Source: Plebeiibacterium sediminum (GTDB lineage: Bacteria > Bacteroidota > Bacteroidia > Bacteroidales > Marinilabiliaceae). From it: a stretch of 64,000 nucleotides of DNA. Made by a program: the position numbers and the translations under genes. The stretch is taken from positions 1-64,000 of the forward strand of contig NZ_JAPDPJ010000031.1 in NCBI RefSeq assembly GCF_026013605.1, read 5' to 3'. Below, in pieces: positions 1-9,002 of this stretch. The notes beneath the pieces were generated by a model. It had not been told where the DNA came from. It saw only the letters and a program-made list of their open reading frames with translations, and made no database searches. The number at the start of each line of letters is the position of its first letter. Positions within the stretch are counted from its first letter, which is position 1.

Positions 1-17
1 CACCACTCGAGCATCCT

Positions 18-93
<76 letters not shown>

Positions 94-134
94 ATTCTTT
101 CAAAAAAAAACCTCACTACTTTTGTAAGGTTGAG

Positions 135-209
135 TGGGCGATGAGGGAGTCGAACCCCCGACCCCTTGGGTGTAAACCAAGTGCTCTGAACCAACTGAGC
201 TAATCGCCC
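135..209 (-). tRNA. tRNA-Val (TAC), copy 3 in transcript order
   Basis: Minus-strand cloverleaf with acceptor GGGCGAT/ATCGCCC, anticodon stem CTTGG/CCAAG and loop TTTACAC, giving anticodon TAC for valine. CCA is not encoded. Its sequence is the same as the copy at 235-309. Confidence 0.94.
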
Positions 210-234
210 GATATATATTTGTTTTCCTTTAAAG

Positions 235-309
235 TGGGCGATGAGGGAGTCGAACCCCCGACCCCTTGGGTGTAAACCAAGTGCTCTGAACCAACTGAGC
301 TAATCGCCC
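235..309 (-). tRNA. tRNA-Val (TAC), copy 2
   Basis: Same tRNA-Val(TAC) sequence as the copy at 135-209, with acceptor GGGCGAT/ATCGCCC. The 25-base spacers on both sides are almost identical, which points to recent tandem duplication of a 100-base unit. Confidence 0.94.
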
Positions 310-334
310 GATATATATCGGTGTTCCTTTAAAG

Positions 335-409
335 TGGGCGGTGAGGGAGTCGAACCCCCGACCCCTTGGGTGTAAACCAAGTGCTCTGAACCAACTGAGC
401 TAACCGCCC
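335..409 (-). tRNA. tRNA-Val (TAC), copy 1, variant acceptor
   Basis: Differs from the other two valine tRNAs by a paired change in the acceptor stem: GGGCGGT/ACCGCCC instead of GGGCGAT/ATCGCCC. One A-T pair has become G-C, so pairing is kept. The anticodon remains TAC. This copy lies closest to the promoter. Confidence 0.94.
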
Positions 410-480
410 CACAAAACTACTTTTAACGAAAACTTAACGGCTAACCTTTGTTAGTGTTACTTCTGTTTTCAAAAGCGATG

Positions 481-511
481 CAAATGTACAGGTCTTTTTT
501 GTATTTGCAAA
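481..511 (-). promoter_or_regulatory. Bacteroidetes-type promoter of the tRNA array
   Basis: On the minus strand TTTG (511-508) is followed after exactly 19 bases by TACATTTG (488-481), a close match to the Bacteroidetes -33 TTTG / -7 TAnnTTTG consensus. Transcription would start near 475, about 65 bases before the first tRNA-Val. Confidence 0.75.
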
Positions 512-526
512 TTTTTTTTGAAAAAA

Positions 527-1816
527 TTATACAACATCAGCTACAACAAAGGTGCTTCCACCTATGAATATCAAATCATTAGACGATGCATTTTTTTTTG
601 ATTTTTTTATGGCTTCAGATATATCTATGTAATCATTTCCCGATAATCCATATTTTTCGGCTACCTTTTTTAGTTCTTTTGCTTCGAGCCCTCGAGGAAT
701 ATTTGGCTTCACAAAATAGTATTGTGCATTTTTTGGCAGCAATGCTAATACTGAATTAATATCCTTATCGTTTACCATACCCCAAATAATATGTAGTTTT
801 TTGAATGCAGTATTGCTTAATTGCGCTACAATTTCTTTTACTCCATCTTCATTATGTCCCGTATCACAAATTATTGCCGGATTTGCTCCCAAAATCTGCC
901 ATCTACCCAGTAATCCAGTATTTTTTACTACATTTTTCAGCCCTTTAAAAATATCATCCTTTGAAATTGCAAATTTCTTTTCTTTCAACACTTCAATGGT
1001 TTGAAGAATCGTTTTTAAGTTCTTTTTTTGATAAATACCCAACAAATCCAACTGCAAATTTTCATATACACACTGATCGTTTTTATAAACCTGAAAAACC
1101 TGTTTGTTATCAACACTTCTCATTGCAACAGGAATATCAAACTCATCCGAAGCAAAATAAATGGGTGCATTATTGTTTATCGCAACACTTTCAAATATGG
1201 GTTTGGTTACATCATTATGTTCACCAATTACGACATGCACTCCCGCCTTGATAATTCCAGCTTTTTCTCTGGCAATTAAATCTATTGTATTACCTAACAA
1301 AGCAATATGATCCAGGCCTATATTTGTAATAACCGAACATTCCGGAAGTATAATATTTGTTGAATCCAACCTCCCTCCTAATCCAACTTCTATCACAGCT
1401 ATATCAACATTACTTTTAGCAAAATAATCAAATGCCATAGCTACAGTCATTTCAAAAAAAGATGGCTTAACATCTTCTATCATCTTTTGATTTTCTGAAA
1501 TAAAAGCAATAACATCCGGCTCCGGAATACATGTTCCATTAATTTTTATCCGCTCTCTGAAATCTTTTAAATGAGGCGAAGTATACAATCCTACTTTATA
1601 GCCTGCTGTGTGTAAAACTGAAGCCAGTGAATGCGAAACAGAACCTTTTCCATTGGTTCCTGCCACATGAATGGTTTTAAATTTTTGGTGGGGATGGTTA
1701 AAATACTCATCAAGTTTTAGCGTATTATCCAGGTTAGCTTTATAGGCAGCTTTACCTGATCGCTGATACATTGGAAGTTGCGAAAACATAAACTCTAAAA
1801 CCTCTTGATATGTCAT
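527..1816 (-). CDS. folC: Bifunctional folylpolyglutamate / dihydrofolate synthase FolC
   Basis: Cytoplasmic Mur-ligase-family enzyme that adds glutamate to folates, and in bacteria usually also to dihydropteroate. The P-loop AGTNGKGS lies at residues 52-59, followed by the TSPHL motif and then VIEVGLGGRLDSTN, which supplies Mg and substrate contacts. The length of 429 aa is normal for FolC. The gene is divergent from the PhoH-like gene, with about 100 bases between them, and its 3' end lies just beyond the tRNA promoter. I see no clear terminator between folC and the tRNA array. Confidence 0.95.
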   Translation of the reverse strand: MTYQEVLEFMFSQLPMYQRSGKAAYKANLDNTLKLDEYFNHPHQKFKTIHVAGTNGKGSVSHSLASVLHTAGYKVGLYTSPHLKDFRERIKINGTCIPEPDVIAFISENQKMIEDVKPSFFEMTVAMAFDYFAKSNVDIAVIEVGLGGRLDSTNIILPECSVITNIGLDHIALLGNTIDLIAREKAGIIKAGVHVVIGEHNDVTKPIFESVAINNNAPIYFASDEFDIPVAMRSVDNKQVFQVYKNDQCVYENLQLDLLGIYQKKNLKTILQTIEVLKEKKFAISKDDIFKGLKNVVKNTGLLGRWQILGANPAIICDTGHNEDGVKEIVAQLSNTAFKKLHIIWGMVNDKDINSVLALLPKNAQYYFVKPNIPRGLEAKELKKVAEKYGLSGNDYIDISEAIKKSKKNASSNDLIFIGGSTFVVADVV

Positions 1817-1916
1817 ATTCTGTTCACTTTAATTTTTTACATAATATTAGTCAAACACTAAGTTTTTTATTTAAAAATAAATAACTTTAAGAATGTTGAA
1901 CTAAAAACCTCTGAGT

Positions 1917-3239
1917 ATGCCTAAAAAACGTAAGATCTTTATTTTAGATACTAACGTGATTTTACACGATCACAAATGTATATACAACTTCGAAAATAAC
2001 GATGTGATTTTACCAATTGTTGTACTCGAAGAATTAGATAAATTTAAAAAAGGTAATGACCAGATTAACTATCAGGCCAGAGAATTTGTTCGCGATTTAA
2101 ATAATATTTCAGGGGAGCAATTATTTAAAGAAGGTGTTTCTCTTGGTAATAAACATGGAAAATTATTTGTTGCTACAGGTAAACCTTTTACGCAAACAAT
2201 GCAGGATTCTTTTTTTGAAAAATCTCCTGACCACAGAATACTTGCCATCGCACTTCATATTAAAGAAGAGTTTAAAACAAGAATTGTTACTCTGGTTACC
2301 AAGGACATTAACCTCAGAATGAAAGCCAAGTCCTTAGGTTTAAACAGTGAAGACTATGAAACTGATAAAGTAAAAAACATTGATGTTCTTGAAAAAGGCG
2401 TTCGTATTTATGAAGAGTTTGATGCCGGAACCATAGATAAGCTTTACAATTCCAACGGTATTGCTAAAAATGATTTTCCGATACAGGATATGCCTGCAAA
2501 TCAATATTTTGTTTTACGAAATGCAAATCAAAGTGTATTGGCAAAATATGATCCGTTTCAGGAAATGATTGTTAGAGTTGAAAAACACAGTTGCTTTGGT
2601 ATTGACCCCCGTAATGCAGAACAAACTTTTTCATTGGATGCCTTAACAAATCCCGAAATCAAATTGGTTTCTTTAACAGGAAAAGCAGGTACCGGTAAAA
2701 CATTATTAGCCCTTGCAGCAGCCCTTCAACAAAACAAAAGTTTTAAACAGATATTATTAGCCCGGCCTATAGTTCCTTTATCTAATCGTGATTTAGGTTT
2801 TCTTCCTGGCGATGTTAACGATAAGATTGGTCCGTACATGCAACCTTTGTTTGATAATTTAACGGTTATTAAAGGCAGCCATGGAAACAAAAGTCGCGAG
2901 AACATTTTAATTGAGGAAATGCAAAGAGATGGTATGCTCATTATAACACCACTGGCATATATCAGAGGACGAAGTTTGTCGGATGTGTATTTCATTGTTG
3001 ACGAAGCTCAGAACCTTACTCCTCACGAAGTAAAAACCATCATCACCAGAGCCGGTGACGGAACAAAAATTATCTTTACAGGTGATATAGAGCAAATTGA
3101 TTCACCTTATTTGGATAAAACATCCAACGGACTGGCTTATCTGACTGAAAAAATGAAGGGTCAGGATGTATTTGCACATGTAAATCTGGTTAAAGGAGAA
3201 CGAAGCTATTTAGCTGAACTTGCAAGTGATTTGTTATAG
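1917..3239 (+). CDS. PIN domain-PhoH ATPase fusion (PhoH2 / YlaK type)
   Basis: The N-terminal PIN nuclease domain (about residues 5-150) opens with FILDTNVILHD and carries the acidic residues typical of this fold. The C-terminal PhoH P-loop ATPase has Walker A GKAGTGKT near residues 255-262 and a Walker B-like VYFIVDEAQN. PIN-PhoH fusions are known as RNA-unwinding and RNA-cleaving enzymes, often discussed as toxin-like or RNA-quality factors; the role here is inferred. The length of 440 aa fits the fusion family. It is followed by a clear terminator at 3264-3290, so it is probably transcribed alone. Confidence 0.9.
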   Translation: MPKKRKIFILDTNVILHDHKCIYNFENNDVILPIVVLEELDKFKKGNDQINYQAREFVRDLNNISGEQLFKEGVSLGNKHGKLFVATGKPFTQTMQDSFFEKSPDHRILAIALHIKEEFKTRIVTLVTKDINLRMKAKSLGLNSEDYETDKVKNIDVLEKGVRIYEEFDAGTIDKLYNSNGIAKNDFPIQDMPANQYFVLRNANQSVLAKYDPFQEMIVRVEKHSCFGIDPRNAEQTFSLDALTNPEIKLVSLTGKAGTGKTLLALAAALQQNKSFKQILLARPIVPLSNRDLGFLPGDVNDKIGPYMQPLFDNLTVIKGSHGNKSRENILIEEMQRDGMLIITPLAYIRGRSLSDVYFIVDEAQNLTPHEVKTIITRAGDGTKIIFTGDIEQIDSPYLDKTSNGLAYLTEKMKGQDVFAHVNLVKGERSYLAELASDLL

Positions 3240-3263
3240 AACTATTTAAATAATCTTAAATAG

Positions 3264-3290
3264 AGGGTTGGAATAAGGCATTTCAACCCT
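3264..3290 (+). terminator. Rho-independent terminator after the PIN-PhoH gene
   Basis: A 10-bp stem begins with AGGGTTG pairing CAACCCT, contains one G-T pair, and has a 7-base loop. It is followed by TTTCTTTTTA and lies 24 bases after the stop codon. Confidence 0.8.
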
Positions 3291-3318
3291 TTTCTTTTTA
3301 GGGTTAAACTCTTTTAAC

Positions 3319-3326
3319 TATCTTTG
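3319..3326 (+). promoter_or_regulatory. Candidate -7 box for mtaB
   Basis: TATCTTTG matches the TAnnTTTG -7 consensus and lies 72 bases before the preferred mtaB start. I see no convincing -33 TTTG at the usual distance, so this is a half-site call. Confidence 0.5.
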
Positions 3327-3397
3327 AGCGCTTTTTGCAAGACAAACAAACAAGACGAATTACCCCGACATTTATTTTAAAATTTATTAGAGGAGAA

Positions 3398-4717
3398 ATG
3401 ATCGATAAATCATTGTTTTTAGAGAAGAAGGTGGCCTTTCATACACTGGGGTGTAAATTAAATTTTAGTGAAACATCCACTATTGCAAGGTCTTTGATTA
3501 GTGAAGGATTTATAAAGGTTAAATACGATGACTTTGCAGATGTTTATGTAATTAACACTTGTTCTGTTACAGAAATTGCAGATAAAAAATGTCGCCAGGC
3601 CATAAAAAAGGCAATAAAGCAAAATCCAAATGCCTTTGTTGTGGTTACAGGTTGTTTTGCACAGCTTAAACCCAAAACAATATCTGAAATGCCAGGTGTT
3701 GATTTGGTTTTAGGTTCAAACGAAAAATTCAGAATGTCCGATTACCTGGGAGATCTACAAAAGAAAGCTTCCGGAGAAATTCATGCAGGAAAAATAACTA
3801 CCAACAAGGAGTTTTTTCCTTCCTATTCCATTGGAGACAGAACACGAACTTTCCTTAAAGTTCAGGATGGTTGTGATTATTTCTGTTCGTATTGTACGAT
3901 TCCATTAGCCAGAGGAAAGAGTAGAAATGCCGATGTAAAAACTACTGTTGAATTAGCTAAGAAAGCTGTAGCCGAGGGTGCCCAGGAAATTATTCTTACT
4001 GGAGTTAACATTGGTGATTTTGGAAAGAGTACAAACGAAACTTTTTTTGATTTAATTAAGGAGCTTGAAAAAGTAGAAGGTGTTAAAAGATACAGAATAT
4101 CAAGTATAGAGCCCAATCTTTTAACCAATGAGATTATTGATTTTGTTGCAAAATCTGAAAAAATTATGCCGCATTTTCATATACCCCTTCAATCAGGATC
4201 AAACAAGGTTTTGGCTCTAATGAAAAGAAAGTACACTCGTGAACTATTTGCTGACAGAATAAAAACAATTAAATCATTAATGCCACATGCTTTTATTGGT
4301 GTTGATGTTATTGTTGGTGTTCGTGGAGAAACAGAAGAGCATTTTAACGATGCCATGAACTTTATTAAGGAGCAGGATATTTCACAACTGCATGTGTTTA
4401 CATATTCTGAACGTCCAAACACCAAAGCGCTTACTATTGAGCATATTGTTCCTGTTAATGATCGCAAAACCCGAAGCCAGATCTTACATGAAGTATCCGA
4501 TAAAAAGACCAGATTCTTTTATTCAAAATTTGAAGGTACTGAAGGTAAGGTTCTTTTTGAAGGTAGTAACAACAATGGCTTTATGAATGGTTATACCGAA
4601 AACTATTTAAAAGTAAGAGTTCCTTATCGTGAAGAATTAAAAAATCAAATTCATTCAGTAAAATTAAATGCATTTATTGCAGATGAATTTGTTTTTGATG
4701 CAACTATAATAAACTAG
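3398..4717 (+). CDS. mtaB: tRNA t6A37 methylthiotransferase MtaB
   Basis: Radical SAM methylthiotransferase that converts t6A to ms2t6A at position 37 of ANN-decoding tRNAs. The N-terminal UPF0004 domain starts VAFHTLGCKLN and carries the first of three cluster cysteines. The radical SAM motif CDYFCSYC (CxxxCxxC) follows, and a TRAM-like domain ends the protein. The frame is open back to a TTG at 3335, but I place the start at ATG 3398: it follows AGAGGAGAA, conserved homology begins just after it, and a -7 promoter box lies only nine bases before that TTG. This gives about 439 aa. Confidence 0.93.
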   Translation: MIDKSLFLEKKVAFHTLGCKLNFSETSTIARSLISEGFIKVKYDDFADVYVINTCSVTEIADKKCRQAIKKAIKQNPNAFVVVTGCFAQLKPKTISEMPGVDLVLGSNEKFRMSDYLGDLQKKASGEIHAGKITTNKEFFPSYSIGDRTRTFLKVQDGCDYFCSYCTIPLARGKSRNADVKTTVELAKKAVAEGAQEIILTGVNIGDFGKSTNETFFDLIKELEKVEGVKRYRISSIEPNLLTNEIIDFVAKSEKIMPHFHIPLQSGSNKVLALMKRKYTRELFADRIKTIKSLMPHAFIGVDVIVGVRGETEEHFNDAMNFIKEQDISQLHVFTYSERPNTKALTIEHIVPVNDRKTRSQILHEVSDKKTRFFYSKFEGTEGKVLFEGSNNNGFMNGYTENYLKVRVPYREELKNQIHSVKLNAFIADEFVFDATIIN

Positions 4718-4736
4718 AATTTAAACTATTACTAAT

Positions 4737-5525
4737 ATGGATCTTTCAACCCTTTGTCAATCAGTAATCGACCTGGCTAAAAGCACAGGAAAATATATTC
4801 TTGAAGAATCATCTAAAAGCAAGAGAATAGAAGCTAAAGGAAAAAACGATTTTGTTACTCACATTGACAAAGGCAGCGAAGAGCGCTTAGTGAAAGGTTT
4901 GTCTGAAATGCTTCCTGAAGCAGGTTTTGTTGCCGAAGAAGGAACTTCTGAAAAGGTTGGAGAAGAATACAACTGGATTGTTGATCCTATTGATGGTACC
5001 ACTAATTTTATTCATGGACTCTCTCCTTTTGCCATTAGTATTGCGCTGGAATACAAAAAAGAGATGGTTCTGGGTGTGGTTTACGAGTTAGGTTTAAACG
5101 AGTGCTTTTATAGTTGGAAAGGCGCTCCTGCCTATTTAAACGGCAAGGAAATTGTAACTTCTGAAGCACCTACCATTAGTGATAGTTTAATTGCAACAGG
5201 ATTTCCTTATTCAAACTTTAGTAAGATTGAAGGGTTCAATAAAACCATGGATTATTTCATGAGAAATTCTCATGGTTTGCGCAGATTAGGTTCTGCAGCA
5301 ACAGACTTAGCCTATGTTGCCTGCGGCAGATTCGATGGTTTTTACGAGTATGATTTAAAACCTTACGATGTGGCAGCCGGTGCTTTTATTGTTCAACAAG
5401 CCGGTGGAAAAAACTGCGATTTAAAGGGTGGTGATGATTATATTTACGGACGTGGTATTATTTCCGGCAATTCGTTAATGTTTGATGAATTTAAAGATGT
5501 TGTTACCTCACTCATGAATGAATAA
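4737..5525 (+). CDS. Inositol monophosphatase family protein (SuhB-like)
   Basis: Mg-dependent phosphatase of the inositol monophosphatase / SuhB family. The metal-binding residues are present: E67-E68 in VAEEG, D83 and D86 in DPIDGTTNF, and a late aspartate in YDLKPYDVAAG. The length of 262 aa is normal. Which substrate it uses (inositol phosphate, 3'-phosphoadenosine phosphate or another sugar phosphate) cannot be told from sequence. It starts 19 bases after mtaB and is probably co-transcribed with it. Confidence 0.9.
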   Translation: MDLSTLCQSVIDLAKSTGKYILEESSKSKRIEAKGKNDFVTHIDKGSEERLVKGLSEMLPEAGFVAEEGTSEKVGEEYNWIVDPIDGTTNFIHGLSPFAISIALEYKKEMVLGVVYELGLNECFYSWKGAPAYLNGKEIVTSEAPTISDSLIATGFPYSNFSKIEGFNKTMDYFMRNSHGLRRLGSAATDLAYVACGRFDGFYEYDLKPYDVAAGAFIVQQAGGKNCDLKGGDDYIYGRGIISGNSLMFDEFKDVVTSLMNE

Positions 5526-5619
5526 ATCTGTCAAACCTTCACACAAATATTTCAGGCTACAAGACACAAATTCTTAAACACATTAAGATCTCTGTCTTAT
5601 TTAACAAGCAAATTAATAG

Positions 5620-6504
5620 ATGAATAACATAGGTACAAAAATTGGTCTGTTTTTTATTAAACAGTTAGGCTTCTTACCTTTCTGGTTTCTATATCTTTTA
5701 TCAGATCTGTTTTATTATATCGTATTAGCAATCGGATATCGAAAAAAGCTGGTATACAAAAACCTTCGTAATGCCTTCCCTGAAAAATCAGATCAGGAAA
5801 TAAAAGATATTGCCCACAAGTTCTATCATAATTTTTGCGATGCGTTTTTTGAAACCTTTAAGCTTTACAGAATAAGTGAAAAGCAAATTCGAAAAAGAAT
5901 AAGCGTTAAAAACGGTGAGTTGCTCGACAAATATTACGATGAAGGGAAAGACGTTTACGCCATCATGGCTCACTATGGCACATGGGAATGGGTTCCTTCC
6001 ATCAATTTATTCGTTAAACTCCATGGATGTGCAATTTATCATCCTTTAAAAAGCAAACCTTACGATGAGTTTATGCTTAAACTGAGGTCTAGATGGGGAT
6101 CCTATAACTTCCCTATGAAAACTTCATTCAGATCAGTAATTCAAATGAAAAAAGAAGGAACACGATTTCTTCTTGGTTTATTAGCTGACCAATCTCCCAG
6201 CAAATCAAAAATACAATACCAAACCATGTTTTTAAACCAGATGACTCCAGTTCATTTAGGTGGAGAAAAAATGCCTGCAAAAACCAACGACCCGATTGTT
6301 TTTTTAAGGTTTGATAAGATTAAAAGAGGACATTACTGCATTGTTGTGGAACCATTAATCGAAAATCCTAAAGAGTGCAAGGAATATGAAATAACTAAAA
6401 CACATGTGAAGCACTTGGAAAATATCATCAAGGAAAAACCTGAATACTGGCTTTGGACACACAATCGTTGGAAACACTCTGATCCTAATTTTAAAGTGAA
6501 ATAA
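5620..6504 (+). CDS. Lipid A biosynthesis acyltransferase family protein (LpxL/HtrB-like)
   Basis: Membrane-associated acyltransferase of the late lipid A acylation family. A hydrophobic N-terminal segment (about residues 8-38) is followed by the catalytic H-x4-E motif in AHYGTWEW and by a conserved LLADQSP segment. The length of 294 aa fits. It probably adds a secondary acyl chain to lipid A or a related envelope lipid. Its stop codon overlaps the start of the glycosyltransferase by one base (TAATG), so the two are translationally coupled. Confidence 0.88.
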   Translation: MNNIGTKIGLFFIKQLGFLPFWFLYLLSDLFYYIVLAIGYRKKLVYKNLRNAFPEKSDQEIKDIAHKFYHNFCDAFFETFKLYRISEKQIRKRISVKNGELLDKYYDEGKDVYAIMAHYGTWEWVPSINLFVKLHGCAIYHPLKSKPYDEFMLKLRSRWGSYNFPMKTSFRSVIQMKKEGTRFLLGLLADQSPSKSKIQYQTMFLNQMTPVHLGGEKMPAKTNDPIVFLRFDKIKRGHYCIVVEPLIENPKECKEYEITKTHVKHLENIIKEKPEYWLWTHNRWKHSDPNFKVK

Positions 6505-7541
6505 TGTCCAAAACAGCCATTGTAATATTAAACTGGAATGGAGAAAAACTCCTGCAAAAATTCCTTCCTCAGGTAGTTGAAAACTCAGCTTATCCGGGAG
6601 TAGAAGTAATTGTAGCTGATAATGCATCTTCAGATCAGTCACTCCAACTCATAAAAAGAGATTTCCCTACGGTAAAAACCATAGTTCTGGATAAAAACTA
6701 TGGTTTTACAGGTGGTTATAACAGAGCATTAAAACAAGTTGATGCAGACTATCTGGTTCTTTTAAATTCTGATGTTGCCCCTGCCAAAAACTGGATAGAG
6801 CCATTAATAAAAGAAATGGATGAAAATCCTCAAACCGCAGTTTGTGTACCCAAGATAAAAAGCTATCGTAAACCTGAATTATTTGAGTATGCAGGTGCTG
6901 CCGGAGGTTATATTGACAGATATGGATATCCTTTTTGCAAAGGAAGAATCTTCAATGAAGTAGAAGAGGACAATGGACAATACAATCAATCTGCAGATAT
7001 TTTTTGGGCCAGCGGTGCGGCCATGATGATTAGAAAAGAGCTTTATTTTAACCTCGGAGGTTTAGATGAAGACTTCTTTGCTCATATGGAAGAGATTGAT
7101 TTATGCTGGCGATTAAAAAACCGTGGATGGAATATTCGCTATGTAGCAAACAGTGAAGTCTTCCATTTAGGAGGAGCCACGCTTGATTACAACAATCCAA
7201 GAAAAGTATATTTAAACTTTAGAAACAACTTATATTTACTTACAAAAAACCTGTCTCCTAATCAATTATTTATAAAATTACTTCAGCGTTTATTGTTAGA
7301 TGGTATTGCTGCTGCTAAATTTCTTATTTCCGGTGAATTCAGAAACTTTTATTCTGTACTAATGGCCCACTTTGTATTTTACAGCAATTTCAGGATAATG
7401 TATCACAAGCGAAAAGAGAACCAAAAACTTGCTACAATCTACAATCATAAAGAAATATATCCCCATTCAATTGTAGCACAGTTTTTCATGCATAAAAAGC
7501 ATCAATTTTCAGACCTTGCGGAATTGAATAAACTGGATTAA
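6504..7541 (+). CDS. Family 2 glycosyltransferase
   Basis: GT-A fold glycosyltransferase. It starts with AIVILNWNGE, has the nucleotide-binding DNASSD segment near residues 41-46, and an LLNSDVAP motif in the DXD position. Later, HMEEIDLCWR carries the likely catalytic acidic residues. The C-terminal 90 residues include a hydrophobic stretch that may touch the membrane. The start overlaps the acyltransferase stop by one base, which suggests joint work on lipopolysaccharide or another envelope glycolipid. The sugar and acceptor are unknown. It converges with murF. Confidence 0.9.
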   Translation: MSKTAIVILNWNGEKLLQKFLPQVVENSAYPGVEVIVADNASSDQSLQLIKRDFPTVKTIVLDKNYGFTGGYNRALKQVDADYLVLLNSDVAPAKNWIEPLIKEMDENPQTAVCVPKIKSYRKPELFEYAGAAGGYIDRYGYPFCKGRIFNEVEEDNGQYNQSADIFWASGAAMMIRKELYFNLGGLDEDFFAHMEEIDLCWRLKNRGWNIRYVANSEVFHLGGATLDYNNPRKVYLNFRNNLYLLTKNLSPNQLFIKLLQRLLLDGIAAAKFLISGEFRNFYSVLMAHFVFYSNFRIMYHKRKENQKLATIYNHKEIYPHSIVAQFFMHKKHQFSDLAELNKLD

Positions 7542-7547
7542 AAATAA

Positions 7548-8837
7548 TCACAGCAATTCTTTAATCTTCTCTAAACGATTACTTCTTGAACCTTTAACCA
7601 AAATAAATGATTTCAAAAGTGGCTTCTGAGTTAAAAATTCACTAAGCTCATCCACATTTGCCAAATATGTAAATGGTGTACCATCAATTAATTCTTTATA
7701 ACTCTCACCAACCAAAATAACTTTCAATTGCTTATGATGTAAAAAATTAACCAGTTTTTTATGTTCCTTTACACTATCCTCCCCCAACTCCTTCATTTCA
7801 CCTAAAATGACCACTTTTTTATCTCCGGCCATTGAAATAAAGTTTCTTAAAGCTACCTCCATACTACTTGGATTTGCATTATATGCATCAAACAACACCT
7901 TATTTTTTGAGGTAATTTCCAACTGCGACCTGTTGTTTGTTGGTTTATAATTTGCCAGTGCCTTAGCTATATTTCCTCTGGTAACCTTAAAAAAAGAACC
8001 AATGGTTATTGCTGCCAAAACATTTTCAACATTATAATTCCCAACCAAATTGGTATTTATTTCAAGTTCGCTGCAATTAATACTACAAGCGAAAGCTAAA
8101 AAATCACTTTGAAACAGTTCGCACAAAACTACTTTATTAAAACTTTCTCTGCCGTAAGTATATAAAGTAGCACCGGTTTTTAACATCTCTTTTAAATGCA
8201 GATTATCAGAGTTAACAAACAAACCACCTCGCTTAGCTTCTATATGCCTGTATAGTTCAGATTTGGTACGTTTAACACCATCAAAAGAACCAAAACCCTC
8301 TAAATGAGCTTTTCCTACATTGGTAATGATACCATAATCAGGATCAGCTATATTACATAAAAATTCAATCTCACCCGGATGGTTAGCTCCCATTTCCACA
8401 ATGCCAATCTCAGTATTTTCATCCATTGACAGCAGGGTTAGAGGAACCCCAATATGATTATTCAAATTCCCCTGGGTTGCAAATACTTTATGAGTTGTTT
8501 CTAAAACGGCTTTTATAAGTTCTTTTGTAGTTGTTTTCCCGTTTGTACCGGTTATCCCTAAAATAGGTATATTTAATTGTTTTCGATGGTAATGAGCCAA
8601 TTTCTGAAGCGTTTTAAGCACATCATCAACAACTATTATTTTATCACTCTTATCCCCCTCTATTTCATCAACAATAGCATATGATGCTCCTTGCTCTATG
8701 GCCTGGCGGGCAAATGTATTTCCATTAAAATTTGCTCCCTTTAATGCAAAAAATAGGCTATTCTTACTAATAGAACGCGTATCTGTACAAACTCCTGTTG
8801 AATTCAGGAATAAACTATATATATCTGAAATATGCAT
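7548..8837 (-). CDS. murF: UDP-N-acetylmuramoyl-tripeptide--D-alanyl-D-alanine ligase MurF
   Basis: Last cytoplasmic step in building the muramyl pentapeptide of peptidoglycan. It shows the Mur ligase P-loop GITGTNGKTTTKEL, the VEMGANHPGEI segment and the late DAYNANPSSM motif typical of MurF. The length of 429 aa is normal. It lies downstream of gldJ on the same strand, but the hairpin at 8953-8977 and a separate -7 box just before the start suggest its own transcript. I recall murF beside gldJ in other Bacteroidota. Confidence 0.95.
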   Translation of the reverse strand: MHISDIYSLFLNSTGVCTDTRSISKNSLFFALKGANFNGNTFARQAIEQGASYAIVDEIEGDKSDKIIVVDDVLKTLQKLAHYHRKQLNIPILGITGTNGKTTTKELIKAVLETTHKVFATQGNLNNHIGVPLTLLSMDENTEIGIVEMGANHPGEIEFLCNIADPDYGIITNVGKAHLEGFGSFDGVKRTKSELYRHIEAKRGGLFVNSDNLHLKEMLKTGATLYTYGRESFNKVVLCELFQSDFLAFACSINCSELEINTNLVGNYNVENVLAAITIGSFFKVTRGNIAKALANYKPTNNRSQLEITSKNKVLFDAYNANPSSMEVALRNFISMAGDKKVVILGEMKELGEDSVKEHKKLVNFLHHKQLKVILVGESYKELIDGTPFTYLANVDELSEFLTQKPLLKSFILVKGSRSNRLEKIKELL

Positions 8838-8856
8838 CTGCCTAAAATTTATTTTT

Positions 8857-8864
8857 CAAAGATA
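8857..8864 (-). promoter_or_regulatory. Candidate -7 box for murF
   Basis: TATCTTTG on the minus strand lies 19 bases before the murF ATG and matches TAnnTTTG. No clear -33 element was seen. Confidence 0.5.
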
Positions 8865-8952
8865 TGCTTGAACTCACCTGTTAATGCTATGCTTAATATA
8901 AAAGGTGAATTCTTATATACTTGATTCATTCATCATGAAACAAAAATAAAAA

Positions 8953-8977
8953 AAGGCTAACTTAAAAAGTTAGCCTT
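8953..8977 (-). terminator. Rho-independent terminator after gldJ
   Basis: A perfect 11-bp stem (AAGGCTAACTT pairing AAGTTAGCCTT) with a 3-base loop, followed on the minus strand by a run of T. It separates gldJ from murF. Confidence 0.85.
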
Positions 8978-9002
8978 CTTGAAAATATTTAATAATTCGC
9001 TA

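Noticed and set aside
135-409. Repeats with regular 100-base period resembling a CRISPR array
   Set aside because: Each unit is a complete tRNA-Val cloverleaf and the spacers are only 25 bases and nearly identical.
801-1279. Three overlapping plus-strand open frames inside folC
   Set aside because: They are antisense to a full-length folC with intact motifs, have no homology I recognise, and disagree with each other in frame.
3335-3397. Upstream extension of mtaB from TTG 3335
   Set aside because: That codon lies nine bases after the -7 promoter box, and conserved sequence begins after ATG 3398, which has a good upstream AGGAG.
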